12,506 bases of DNA from a bacterium UBP15_UBA6099 (lineage in GTDB: Bacteria; UBP15; UBA6099): the NCBI GenBank assembly GCA_002435745.1, contig DIWT01000051.1, positions 1-12,506 of the forward strand. The letters are read 5' to 3'. The translations under genes and the position numbers were made by a program. This document shows positions 1 through 5,868 of this stretch, in pieces. The notes below the pieces were generated by a model. That model was not told the DNA's origin. It made no database searches and worked only from the letters and a program-made list of their open reading frames with translations. Positions within the stretch are counted from its first letter, which is position 1. Every line of letters starts with the position of its first letter.

Positions 1-50
1 GAACAAAAAAATGCGGCGGCAACGAAGCAGTTCGCCGCTATGAAAATCGC

Positions 51-82
51 CCCGGTTCGTCGGCTCTATCGACGAATCCGGG
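51..82. repeat. imperfect inverted repeat (stem-loop)
   Basis: The left arm (51-62) and right arm (70-82) pair over 12 bp with one bulged base and a 7-nt loop. No T-run follows it on the plus strand, so it is not a classical terminator by itself. It sits just before the strong terminator stem at 92-110. It may belong to the 3' end of a gene that lies mostly upstream of the window. Confidence 0.6.
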
Positions 83-84
83 AT

Positions 85-116
85 AAAAAAAGCGGCCCTG
101 TTTGGGCCGCTTTTTT
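85..116 (-). terminator. bidirectional rho-independent terminator
   Basis: A perfect 7-bp GC-rich stem (GCGGCCC at 92-98 with GGGCCGC at 104-110) encloses a 5-nt loop. It is flanked by seven A on the left and six T on the right, so it would give a U-tract when read from either side. It lies about 30 bp past the stop of the minus-strand transketolase operon, whose end it should set. It may also end a plus-strand gene entering from the left. Confidence 0.88.
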
Positions 117-145
117 GTTTCATCAATTTTCGCGAGGCTGACAAA

Positions 146-1153
146 TCAATGCTCGTCGTCGCGGTCCTTCTTTTCAAGCCCCATCAAGTCGCAGATGCTG
201 TCGTAGATTCCAGCTTGGTCGATCTTGTAGTGGGCGTACAGGTCTTCGGGATAACCGATAACGGAGAACACGTCCGGAATGCCGACGCGTTTGAACTTAA
301 CCGTGCCGGCGAGTCCGGCTTCGGCGAGGATTTCCGCGACCGCGCTGCCGAGTCCGCCGATGATGTTGTGTTCTTCTGCCGTGATGATGACGCCCGTTTC
401 CTCGGCGGCCTTGATAATGGCTTCCTTGTCTATGGGCTTTACGGTGTGAATGTTGATAACGCGGATGTCCGGGCCGTCGTCTTCGGCGAAGTCTTCGGCG
501 GCTTCCATAGCCTGAAGGACGCACATTCCGCAGGCGATAACCGTCGCGTCGGCTCCGGGCCGCATCTCGATGGCTTTGCCTATTGTGAAGTCGTAGTCGA
601 GGGATTCGTAAGCCGGAGGCTCGAAGCCGCGGCCTACGCGTATGTACATCGGGCCGTCATGGTTAATGGACGCCGAAATGACTTTCGCTGTCTCTAGCCC
701 GTCCGCTGGAACCATAACGGTCATGTTCGCGAATGTGCGGAATATGCCGATGTCTTCGGTCGCGTGGTGAGTCGTGCCGCCGTTGCCCATGCTGAGGCCG
801 GCATGCGTGCCGATGATTTTAACGTTGAGCTTGGGGTAGCAAAGGTCGGTGCGAACCTGTTCGCACGCGCGCATTGAAGCGAAGCATCCGAAAGTTGCGG
901 CGTAAGGTTTGAACCCTGCCAGAGCCAGCCCGGCTGCCGCGCCGATCATGTTCTGCTCGGCTATGCCGAAGTTAAAGGAACGCTCCGGGAACTTGGCGAA
1001 GAAATCGCCTACTTTCGTAGATTTGGCCAGATCGGCGCTGAGCGCGACTATCTCGGGATGTTGAGAGCCGAGGTCCATCAGCACTTTGCCGAATATCTGA
1101 GCCTGTGTGAGATCATTTAAATCGTCTGTCGTGTAAGCCAGTCCGCCTGCCAT
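146..1153 (-). CDS. transketolase, C-terminal subunit (split type)
   Basis: This 335-residue protein carries the pyrimidine-binding and C-terminal domains of a thiamine-diphosphate transketolase. With its partner upstream it should transfer two-carbon ketol units between sugar phosphates in the cytosolic non-oxidative pentose phosphate pathway. The motif FNFGIAEQNMIG (60-71) contains E66, which aligns with the glutamate that activates the cofactor. SADLAKST (39-46) and the His-rich GNGGTTHHATED stretch (123-134) match substrate and cofactor contacts in the family. Roughly 190-320 is the transketolase C-terminal domain. The ATG at 1153 has a strong SD, GGAGGA at 1167-1162. The gene begins 33 bp after the stop of the N-terminal half, and the terminator at 85-116 ends the unit. 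Full-length enzymes are about 650 residues, which matches the two halves together. Related split enzymes acting on other sugar phosphates or DXP-synthase-like proteins are less likely alternatives. Confidence 0.93.
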   Translation of the reverse strand: MAGGLAYTTDDLNDLTQAQIFGKVLMDLGSQHPEIVALSADLAKSTKVGDFFAKFPERSFNFGIAEQNMIGAAAGLALAGFKPYAATFGCFASMRACEQVRTDLCYPKLNVKIIGTHAGLSMGNGGTTHHATEDIGIFRTFANMTVMVPADGLETAKVISASINHDGPMYIRVGRGFEPPAYESLDYDFTIGKAIEMRPGADATVIACGMCVLQAMEAAEDFAEDDGPDIRVINIHTVKPIDKEAIIKAAEETGVIITAEEHNIIGGLGSAVAEILAEAGLAGTVKFKRVGIPDVFSVIGYPEDLYAHYKIDQAGIYDSICDLMGLEKKDRDDEH

Positions 1154-1180
1154 TTTGATATTCCTCCCTGTCGGAAATGA

Positions 1181-1197
1181 GCCTGCTTACGGCAGGC
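1181..1197 (-). other. intercistronic hairpin across the stop codon
   Basis: GCCTGC (1181-1186) and GCAGGC (1192-1197) form a perfect 6-bp stem with a 5-nt loop that contains the TAA stop of the upstream transketolase half. It lies about 14 bases before the SD of the downstream half. It could influence coupling or mRNA stability between the two subunits. No function is shown by the sequence. Confidence 0.5.
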
Positions 1198-2041
1198 AGA
1201 TTTTGTCGATGTCGTCGCAAGCCTGTTTCTCGGTGGCTTCGTCAAGGCCGCCGTAGTGCCATTTGGTCTGGCCCTCCATATAGGAGACGCCTTTGCCCTT
1301 TGTGGTGTTGCAGATGACGCAGACGGGTTTCTGAGAGCTGATCGGCGGCAGCGATTCGAACGTGTCGATGAGCTGATTGTAGTCGTGGCCGTCGATCACT
1401 CGCACGTCCCATCCGAAAGCTTTCCATTTGTCTTCTATCGGTTCAATTTCCATTATTTCGTTGACCGGGCCGTCGAGCATGAGGCGGTTGCGGTCAAGGA
1501 TGGCGGTTAGGTTGCCCAGTTTGAAGTGAGCGCCGGCCATCGCCGCTTCCCACACCGTTCCTTCGTTGCACTCGCCGTCGCCAAGCAGGCAGTAGGTGCG
1601 CCACGAAGCTTTTTTGAGCCTCGCGCCGAGAGCCAGCCCCACACTGATCGGCAACCCGTGCCCCAGAGACCCCGTGCTCATGTCTATTCCCGGAACCTTG
1701 TGCATGTCCGGGTGCATCCCGAACGGGCTAAGGTACTGGTTAAAGTCGTCCATCATGCAGTGATCATAGTAGCCGACGTCGGCCAGAACCGGGCAGATGC
1801 CCACTCCGCCGTGCCCTTTGCTGAGGATGAACCTGTCCCTGTCTTCCTTTTTCGGGTTCTTCGGGTCGATGTTCAGCACGTGGTAGTACATGGCCAGAAG
1901 GATTTCCGTCATGGACAACCCGCCGCCCACGTGGCCGCCGCCCGCCGTGACCACAAGCTTGATGATTTCCTTGCGGACCTCGACTGATTTCCCTTTGAGG
2001 AAATTCACAAGGTCCTCGCGTTTGGTGTAATTGTGAATCAT
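1187..2041 (-). CDS. transketolase, N-terminal subunit (split type)
   Basis: This 284-residue protein is the pyrophosphate-binding domain of transketolase. It binds Mg-thiamine diphosphate and forms the active site with the C-terminal subunit encoded directly downstream. The cofactor signature is clear: GDGECNEG at 154-161, ending near ILDRNRL with N185, the GDG-(about 27)-N pattern. Other family positions are GGGHVGGGLS around H37, SKGHGG around H77, and STGSLGHGL around 122-130. The ATG at 2041 has GGAGG at 2055-2051, 9 bases upstream. The gene follows an SCP2-like gene by 60 bp and precedes the C-terminal half by 33 bp, so all three are probably cotranscribed from the promoter near 2608-2636. 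The split arrangement is known in archaea and many bacteria and is not a frameshift: each half has its own SD and a clean end. Confidence 0.94.
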   Translation of the reverse strand: MIHNYTKREDLVNFLKGKSVEVRKEIIKLVVTAGGGHVGGGLSMTEILLAMYYHVLNIDPKNPKKEDRDRFILSKGHGGVGICPVLADVGYYDHCMMDDFNQYLSPFGMHPDMHKVPGIDMSTGSLGHGLPISVGLALGARLKKASWRTYCLLGDGECNEGTVWEAAMAGAHFKLGNLTAILDRNRLMLDGPVNEIMEIEPIEDKWKAFGWDVRVIDGHDYNQLIDTFESLPPISSQKPVCVICNTTKGKGVSYMEGQTKWHYGGLDEATEKQACDDIDKICLP

Positions 2042-2101
2042 TGCCGCCGCCCTCCTTTATTTAATCTTCGCAAACCGTCCGCTCACGGCGCGCCGCGCCT
2101 G

Positions 2102-2539
2102 TCACAGGACGAGGTCTTTCCTTCCCAACTCCTTGAGCACTTCAGGATAAATCTTGAAAGCCGGTTTTATTGCCGGAAGCAGAGCGAGCGCTTTGGCGGC
2201 GTCGCCCTTAGTCTTCATCTTTCCCATCGCTATGGCCAGCATGGGGTTTTCCTTGCCGTGCCAGAAACGGTGGCTGAAGTCCGCCGAGTTTATCATCACC
2301 ACATCCGGTTCCGGCGTCTTCGAGTCCCAGCAGTAGCTGATGAAGTCGCCGGGCGTCTCCGGTTTGTCTCTGCCGTTTATGGTGACGGCCGCGTCCGGGT
2401 CGCTGTACTCGAACCTGACAATCACATTGGCCTTCGCCACGTCCGCGCCCACCTTAGGGTCGCATTTGAGCCTTTCGCACAAAGCGGTCATCACTTTGAC
2501 GAACTCTTCCCTGTCTTTAAAATATTTCGATTTTCCCAT
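2102..2539 (-). CDS. SCP2-like sterol/lipid-binding domain protein
   Basis: This 145-residue protein looks like a stand-alone SCP2 domain, a small cytosolic fold with a hydrophobic tunnel for lipids or acyl chains. An amphipathic start (about 1-30) is followed by VIVRFEYSDPDAAVTING (39-56), a segment with DVVMINSADFSHRFWHGKENPM, and then AIAMGKMKTKGDAAKAL near 103-119. The last resembles the family's 'sGk...kGD' turn. The C-terminal LLPAIKPAFKIYP also fits. There is no signal peptide or membrane helix. The ATG at 2539 has an AAGGAG-type SD. It is the first gene of the unit with the split transketolase, 60 bp ahead of it, and no known reaction links the two. The ligand cannot be told from sequence. 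Assignment to the SCP2 fold is by pattern recognition only. Confidence 0.72.
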   Translation of the reverse strand: MGKSKYFKDREEFVKVMTALCERLKCDPKVGADVAKANVIVRFEYSDPDAAVTINGRDKPETPGDFISYCWDSKTPEPDVVMINSADFSHRFWHGKENPMLAIAMGKMKTKGDAAKALALLPAIKPAFKIYPEVLKELGRKDLVL

Positions 2540-2570
2540 CAGCCGCCGCTCCTTCCGGATGAGCCGCCGC

Positions 2571-2585
2571 CCGCGCGGCGCGCGG
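2571..2585. repeat. GC palindrome in the SCP2-operon leader
   Basis: CCGCGC (2571-2576) and GCGCGG (2580-2585) form a perfect 6-bp stem with a 3-nt loop. It lies between the predicted transcription start near 2601 and the SD of the SCP2-like gene. It could be a leader hairpin or an operator, though such palindromes also arise by chance in very GC-rich sequence. Confidence 0.4.
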
Positions 2586-2607
2586 ACGCGGTTTTTTCAC
2601 GCGCCCT

Positions 2608-2636
2608 ATCATATAAGAATACGCGCGCGATGTAAA
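2608..2636 (-). promoter_or_regulatory. sigma-70-like promoter of the SCP2-transketolase unit
   Basis: On the minus strand the -35 box TTTACA (2636-2631) and the -10 box TATGAT (2613-2608) are separated by exactly 17 bp. Transcription would start near 2601, giving a leader of about 60 nt to the ATG at 2539. Confidence 0.65.
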
Positions 2637-2720
2637 ATTATTTTCCTCGTTCCGCGCCCGCCCCCCCTATTTTGTCGCACCCCGCCGCTATCATTCTGGA
2701 AAAAGACACGGAGGCGCGTC

Positions 2721-2840
2721 ATGGAAACTGAAAATAGAACGGAAATGGAAGCGTCGATAATAAGGATGGCGCTCGTCGCCGCGCTCGCTTTTCTTGCGGC
2801 GTTCATCACCTTCGCCCGCCCGGAACATTTCGGGCTGTGA
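2721..2840 (+). CDS. small single-pass membrane peptide, 39 residues
   Basis: The ATG at 2721 follows a strong SD, GGAGG at 2710-2714, with a 6-nt spacer. The open frame of 39 residues ends at TGA 2838-2840. The N-terminus is hydrophilic with several acidic residues (METENRTEMEAS). A single hydrophobic segment of about 19 residues (13-31, rich in A, L and F) follows, then a short FARPEHFGL tail, so it looks like a one-helix inner-membrane peptide. No family is recognised. It lies between the divergent SCP2-like gene and the TauE-type exporter, 138 bp before the latter's likely start, and could be an accessory of either or independent. The frame stays open further upstream, but that part crosses the divergent promoter and has no ribosome site, so the short start is preferred. 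Confidence 0.55.
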   Translation: METENRTEMEASIIRMALVAALAFLAAFITFARPEHFGL

Positions 2841-2881
2841 GCCTCGGCGCGACCCTCAATTTATATCCGCCGACGCTATTC

Positions 2882-2907
2882 TTGCGCGACCGGTTTTGCA
2901 TTACAAT
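2882..2907 (+). promoter_or_regulatory. weak candidate promoter of the TauE-type gene
   Basis: TACAAT at 2902-2907 is a good -10 box, but the best -35 match, TTGCGC at 2882-2887, is only 14 bp away. A start near 2914 would leave the upstream ATG at 2916 without a leader and give the ATG at 2979 a leader of about 65 nt, which supports the shorter protein. Confidence 0.3.
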
Positions 2908-2978
2908 ATTCAGCCATGGCGCGGGGCCGCGCGCGGCTCGACTTTCAGCCCCGCCCGCTGAAAGGCTGCTTCGACTCA

Positions 2979-3806
2979 ATGCTTGAAACAAGTTTCATAA
3001 TCCTCATTCTGGCCGTCCTTCTGGCGAACATCGTCGAGGCCATCACAGGCTTCGGCGGAATCATCATAGCCGTCACCATCGCCGCCAACTTCTTTGAAAT
3101 TCCGTGGCTCGTCACAGTGCTCGTCCCCATCAACCTCGCAATCAGCGTGTACATCGTCGCGCGGCATTACAAGAAGACGGACACATTCGAGTTGATGGGC
3201 GGAATCGCGCGGGTTGTCAGAGAGCGAAAGATGGTTCCGCCGGCGGAGCTGATGTACGGCATACTCCCCTTTGCTATGGTGGGCATGGCGATCGGCATTC
3301 TGGTTTTCAACATAGCGGGCAGCGTGTGGCTGAAACTCGCTTACGGCGTCTTCGTGTTGTGTTTCTCGATATGGGAGTTGTCCCGTATGGCGACAGGGGC
3401 GGACAAAGCGGCGGCCCCGCCTCCGATGTCCCGCCTGAAATCCGCCATCTGGCTCATGGGCGGCGGATTCATTCAGGGCGTCTACGGCTCCGGCGGCCCC
3501 ATGATTGTTTATTATTCCAGTAAAAAACTCGCCGACAAAGGCGTGTTCCGCGCCACTCTTTCCGTGCTATGGCTCGTGCTTAACGGAATAATAATGACCA
3601 CGCACATCGTCGCCGGGCGGCACGACGCGAGCACGCTGAAAGCCATCGCCGCCCTTGTTCCCGTGCTGCTCCTCGGCGTTTTTATAGGCGAGAAACTGCA
3701 CAGCAAAATGCCCGAGCGGGCGTTCCGCGTTTTCGTGTTCTCCCTTCTCGTTTTCGCAGGGTCCGCCCTCCTAGTCAGCGGCGCGCGGCAAGCCTTCGGC
3801 GGATAA
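2979..3806 (+). CDS. TauE/SafE-family membrane transporter
   Basis: This 275-residue integral membrane protein has about eight hydrophobic segments and the internal duplication typical of the TauE/SafE family (formerly DUF81). The first half has TGFGGIIIAVTIAANFFEIP (from residue 23) and the second half has the matching GGFIQGVYGSGGPMIVYY, the repeated Gly-rich helix breaks of this family. A basic cytoplasmic loop (RVVRERK) and an Ala/Pro linker separate the halves. Members export sulfite, sulfoacetate or other small anions across the inner membrane, and some are proposed permeases. The substrate is not readable here because no sulfur genes are adjacent. The frame extends to an ATG at 2916, but that adds a 21-residue Arg-rich stretch with no SD. 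The ATG at 2979 has only a distant AAAGG (2961-2965). No terminator was seen after the stop. Confidence 0.85.
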   Translation: MLETSFIILILAVLLANIVEAITGFGGIIIAVTIAANFFEIPWLVTVLVPINLAISVYIVARHYKKTDTFELMGGIARVVRERKMVPPAELMYGILPFAMVGMAIGILVFNIAGSVWLKLAYGVFVLCFSIWELSRMATGADKAAAPPPMSRLKSAIWLMGGGFIQGVYGSGGPMIVYYSSKKLADKGVFRATLSVLWLVLNGIIMTTHIVAGRHDASTLKAIAALVPVLLLGVFIGEKLHSKMPERAFRVFVFSLLVFAGSALLVSGARQAFGG

Positions 3807-3862
3807 CCGCATCAAACCCTAATCCTATTGACCGATTCCAGATCAAGAAATTTCGTTTTTTT

Positions 3863-3886
3863 GATTTATCGGCGGTTTATCGGCGG
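3863..3886 (+). repeat. two tandem 11-bp repeats upstream of the fic promoter
   Basis: Two exact, directly abutting copies of TTTATCGGCGG lie at 3865-3875 and 3876-3886, preceded by GA. The array ends 4 bp before the -35 box of the Fic gene. The 24-bp block including the leading GA is identical to 4999-5022 inside the 3' end of that gene. One unit is about one DNA helical turn, so a protein could bind both copies on the same face. An operator or activator site is inferred. Confidence 0.9.
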
Positions 3887-3890
3887 TCTG

Positions 3891-3919
3891 TTCACATTCC
3901 TTTGTTTTTGTTTTATAAT
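3891..3919 (+). promoter_or_regulatory. sigma-70 promoter of the Fic gene
   Basis: TTCACA (3891-3896) and a consensus TATAAT (3914-3919) are separated by exactly 17 bp in an AT-rich stretch. Transcription would begin near 3926, about 23 nt before the ATG at 3949. The SD is weak (AAGAGG at 3936-3941). Confidence 0.8.
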
Positions 3920-3948
3920 ATATAGGCCATGTCGCAAGAGGTTTTTTA

Positions 3949-5049
3949 ATGTCATATAAATACAAGTTTACAAATAAGATAGTGCGCGATTTAATGACGA
4001 TTGAAGCGGCGCGGGAAGCAGTAGGCGGAGCTATACTGCATCCGGCCACCGCTGAATCATTGCGCAGGCGGGCGCGCGTCCGTTCAACCCATCACTCCAC
4101 CAGAATAGAGGGAAATCGCTTGACGCTGAAAGAAGCCAAGGCGGTTTTAGATGGAGAAAAGAAATTATTGGGAAAAGAGCGCGATGTCGTTGAAGTGAAA
4201 AACTATTACAACTCGCTGCAAAAAGTGGAAGAATGGGCGGAAGCCGGAATCGACATCACTGAAGAACGCGTCAGAAAGCTTCATGCGGTCATCCATAAGG
4301 GGCCTAAAGCCAAAGCCACTGAATATCGGGATGGTCAGAATGTCATAAGAGACGCCGCAACGGGCGCGATAATATATCTGCCCCCGGAAGCAAAAGACGT
4401 GGCGCGACTTATGAAGGAGCTGTTTGCATGGATGGCAAAATCCCAAAAAGAGGATATCCCCGTTCCTATCGTCGCAGGAGTGTCACACTATCAATTCGTG
4501 ACCATACATCCATTTTATGACGGAAACGGGCGAGCCGCCCGAATGCTTGCGACTTGGATTCTGTACCGAGGCTCATACGACCTCGGAAAATTCTTCAGCC
4601 TTGAAGAATTTTACGCCGAAGACCTCAATGGTTATTACGAAGCGCTGCAAACACACCCGAAACACAATTACTATGACGGGCGCGACAGGGCCGACATAAC
4701 GCCGTGGCTGGAATATTTCACACACGCGATGGCCGATGTGTTTCAGCGTGTTTCGGCGGAAGTAATGAAAAAAACCAAGGAGAAGCCGCATGGCGCTCGC
4801 TTCACTGGAAATATCGTCAATCTTGATCGCAGAGCGCGTATAGCTCTCGGCCTTTTTTCAGAGTCGCCGACCATAGCGACGCGCCAAGTCGCCGCCGCCC
4901 TCGGTTTGAGCGAACGGCAGACCAGAGATTTGTTGTCCCAGTGGGTGAAACAGGGTTGGCTGGTTGTCGCGGATTCATCCAACAAAGCTCGGCGATACGA
5001 TTTATCGGCGGTTTATCGGCGGTTTATCGGCGGCCTGCAGGACGATTAA
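3949..5049 (+). CDS. class II Fic-domain AMP-transferase with C-terminal winged helix
   Basis: The 366-residue protein has the complete Fic motif HPFYDGNGRAAR (187-198). H187 is the general base, D191 is the usual metal ligand, and the GNGR loop holds phosphates. Fic enzymes typically move AMP from ATP to a hydroxyl on a target protein. An inhibitory helix with the motif STRIEGN (50-56; S50, E54, G55) precedes the Fic core. This marks a self-inhibited class II enzyme, as in Shewanella SoFic, and means no separate antitoxin is needed. Residues about 285-350 look like a winged helix-turn-helix (TRQVAAALGLSERQTRDLL, 311-329), so DNA binding is likely. The last 15 residues (352-366) are encoded mostly by three 11-bp repeats also found upstream of the promoter. 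The target is unknown, and roles as toxin or as stress regulator are both possible. It has its own promoter and no partner gene. Confidence 0.93.
   Translation: MSYKYKFTNKIVRDLMTIEAAREAVGGAILHPATAESLRRRARVRSTHHSTRIEGNRLTLKEAKAVLDGEKKLLGKERDVVEVKNYYNSLQKVEEWAEAGIDITEERVRKLHAVIHKGPKAKATEYRDGQNVIRDAATGAIIYLPPEAKDVARLMKELFAWMAKSQKEDIPVPIVAGVSHYQFVTIHPFYDGNGRAARMLATWILYRGSYDLGKFFSLEEFYAEDLNGYYEALQTHPKHNYYDGRDRADITPWLEYFTHAMADVFQRVSAEVMKKTKEKPHGARFTGNIVNLDRRARIALGLFSESPTIATRQVAAALGLSERQTRDLLSQWVKQGWLVVADSSNKARRYDLSAVYRRFIGGLQDD
4999..5033 (+). repeat. three tandem 11-bp repeats at the 3' end of fic
   Basis: Three exact abutting copies of TTTATCGGCGG lie at 5001-5011, 5012-5022 and 5023-5033, preceded by GA. 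They encode most of the C-terminal tail LSAVYRRFIGG. Because 11 is not a multiple of 3, each copy is read in a different frame. The unit is the same as at 3865-3886, 1136 bp upstream. The array ends 13 bp before the stop codon. Confidence 0.92.
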
Positions 5050-5199
5050 TCATCCGATTTATTTCTGCTTCTTATTCAAATACAAATCCTAAAAATGCCA
5101 AGTCATATATTCTCCCGCCACGCATTCTTTGAATTTCTAAGATACTATGCTTGTGCAATAAAAAACCTGCGAGCCAGCCATGAAAACCCGGCGACTGTC

Positions 5200-5208
5200 T
5201 GATAAAAT
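5200..5208 (+). promoter_or_regulatory. extended -10 promoter of the acetyltransferase gene
   Basis: TGATAAAAT at 5200-5208 matches an extended -10 element (TG-N-TAAAAT). No convincing -35 box is seen 16-18 bp upstream. A start near 5215 would put the ATG at 5233 about 18 nt downstream, with its SD GGAGG at 5222-5226. Confidence 0.45.
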
Positions 5209-5232
5209 TAACCGGCATAACGGAGGCGATAT

Positions 5233-5724
5233 ATGGATATCAACATCGTGAAACTGGAAATGAAACACAAAGCCGATGTAATCAGAATATTTTCGCATTA
5301 CGTTGAAAACAGCTTTGCCGCTTATTCATCCACGATGTGGCCTGAAGAGCGCTTCAATCTTCTGCTAAACGGTCCGGATATCATTTGCGCGTACTGCGCG
5401 GAGGACGAAAACAACCGATCTCTCGGCTTCGCTTTGCTCAAGAAATTTCATCCCGGAGACGCAATTAAGAGAACCGCTGAGCTGACATATTTCCTTGACC
5501 CGGAACACACCCGCAAAGGAATTGGAAAAGCGCTTCTCGAAAAGTTGTCCGGAGAAGCGAAAAACGTCGGCGTCGACAACTTGGTGGCAAGCGTTTCTTC
5601 CAAGAATGAACCGAGCATTCGTTTTCATGAGAGTAACGGTTTTGAAGAAGCGGGCCGCATTCGCGACGCGGGGCGCAAGTTCGGCGAAGATTTCGACATC
5701 GCGCTGTTTCAGAAAAGAATCTGA
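5233..5724 (+). CDS. GNAT-family N-acetyltransferase
   Basis: This 163-residue protein has the single-domain length of the GNAT fold, which transfers an acetyl group from acetyl-CoA to an amine. The acetyl-CoA loop is clear: TYFLDPEHTRKGIGKALLEKL spans 85-105, with R94-K95-G96-I97-G98-K99 matching the Q/R-x-x-G-x-G/A signature. It is followed by a conserved region with N125, SIRFHESNGF (128-137) and EEAGRI. This order and spacing recall the phosphinothricin/methionine-sulfoximine acetyltransferase (Pat, MnaT) group, but the acceptor cannot be set from sequence. It is cytosolic, with no signal peptide. The ATG at 5233 follows GGAGG (5222-5226) with a 6-nt gap. It lies 183 bp after the Fic gene with its own promoter candidate, so a shared operon is doubtful. 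No clear terminator follows. Confidence 0.88.
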   Translation: MDINIVKLEMKHKADVIRIFSHYVENSFAAYSSTMWPEERFNLLLNGPDIICAYCAEDENNRSLGFALLKKFHPGDAIKRTAELTYFLDPEHTRKGIGKALLEKLSGEAKNVGVDNLVASVSSKNEPSIRFHESNGFEEAGRIRDAGRKFGEDFDIALFQKRI

Positions 5725-5749
5725 GCGCCGCGCTGTCCTGTTATGTCCG

Positions 5750-5791
5750 CGCGCCCCTCTCTCGCTCTGTTTATTGTTCCGCAGGGGCGCG
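5750..5791. repeat. inverted repeat between the acetyltransferase gene and putA
   Basis: CGCGCCCCT (5750-5758) and AGGGGCGCG (5783-5791) form a perfect 9-bp stem with a 24-nt loop. The only nearby T-run (5806-5810) is 14 bases past the stem, so a rho-independent terminator is not convincing. It lies about 30 bp upstream of the -10 box of putA and could be an operator, or a loose terminator of the acetyltransferase gene. Confidence 0.45.
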
Positions 5792-5820
5792 GTTTGCAAG
5801 TCGGCTTTTTCTCGCATTCG

Positions 5821-5829
5821 TGATAGAAT
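5821..5829 (+). promoter_or_regulatory. extended -10 promoter of putA
   Basis: TGATAGAAT at 5821-5829 is an extended -10 element (TG-N-TAGAAT). No good -35 box lies at the usual distance. Initiation near 5836 would give a leader of about 33 nt to the ATG at 5869. Confidence 0.5.
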
Positions 5830-5868
5830 ATTATCGCGCTGAGGTCAAACTCACCTTGGGGGATTGCA

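Noticed and set aside
51..82. tRNA T-arm or tmRNA end, because of the GGTTCG / CGAATCC arms
   Set aside because: No acceptor stem, CCA end, anticodon arm or D-arm can be laid out around it.
149..1987. Plus-strand open frames at 149-697 and 1526-1987
   Set aside because: They lie opposite the two transketolase genes, whose motifs are unmistakable. Long antisense frames are expected in GC-rich DNA, and these have no SD or recognisable motif.
2033..2635. Plus-strand frame of 200 codons
   Set aside because: It lies opposite the SCP2-like gene and its promoter, is rich in R, H and P, and has no SD.
2340..2720. In-frame upstream extension of the 39-residue peptide
   Set aside because: It would cross the antisense SCP2 gene and the divergent promoter. 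The SD at 2710-2714 clearly sets the start at 2721.
2916..2978. 21-residue N-terminal extension of the TauE-type protein
   Set aside because: It has no SD, an Arg-rich composition unlike the family, and a start almost at the predicted transcript start.
3865..5033. CRISPR array from the 11-bp repeats
   Set aside because: The copies abut with no spacers, the unit is far too short and no cas gene is present.
5365..5817. Minus-strand frame opposite the acetyltransferase gene
   Set aside because: The plus strand encodes a clear GNAT fold with SD. The antisense frame shows no motif.
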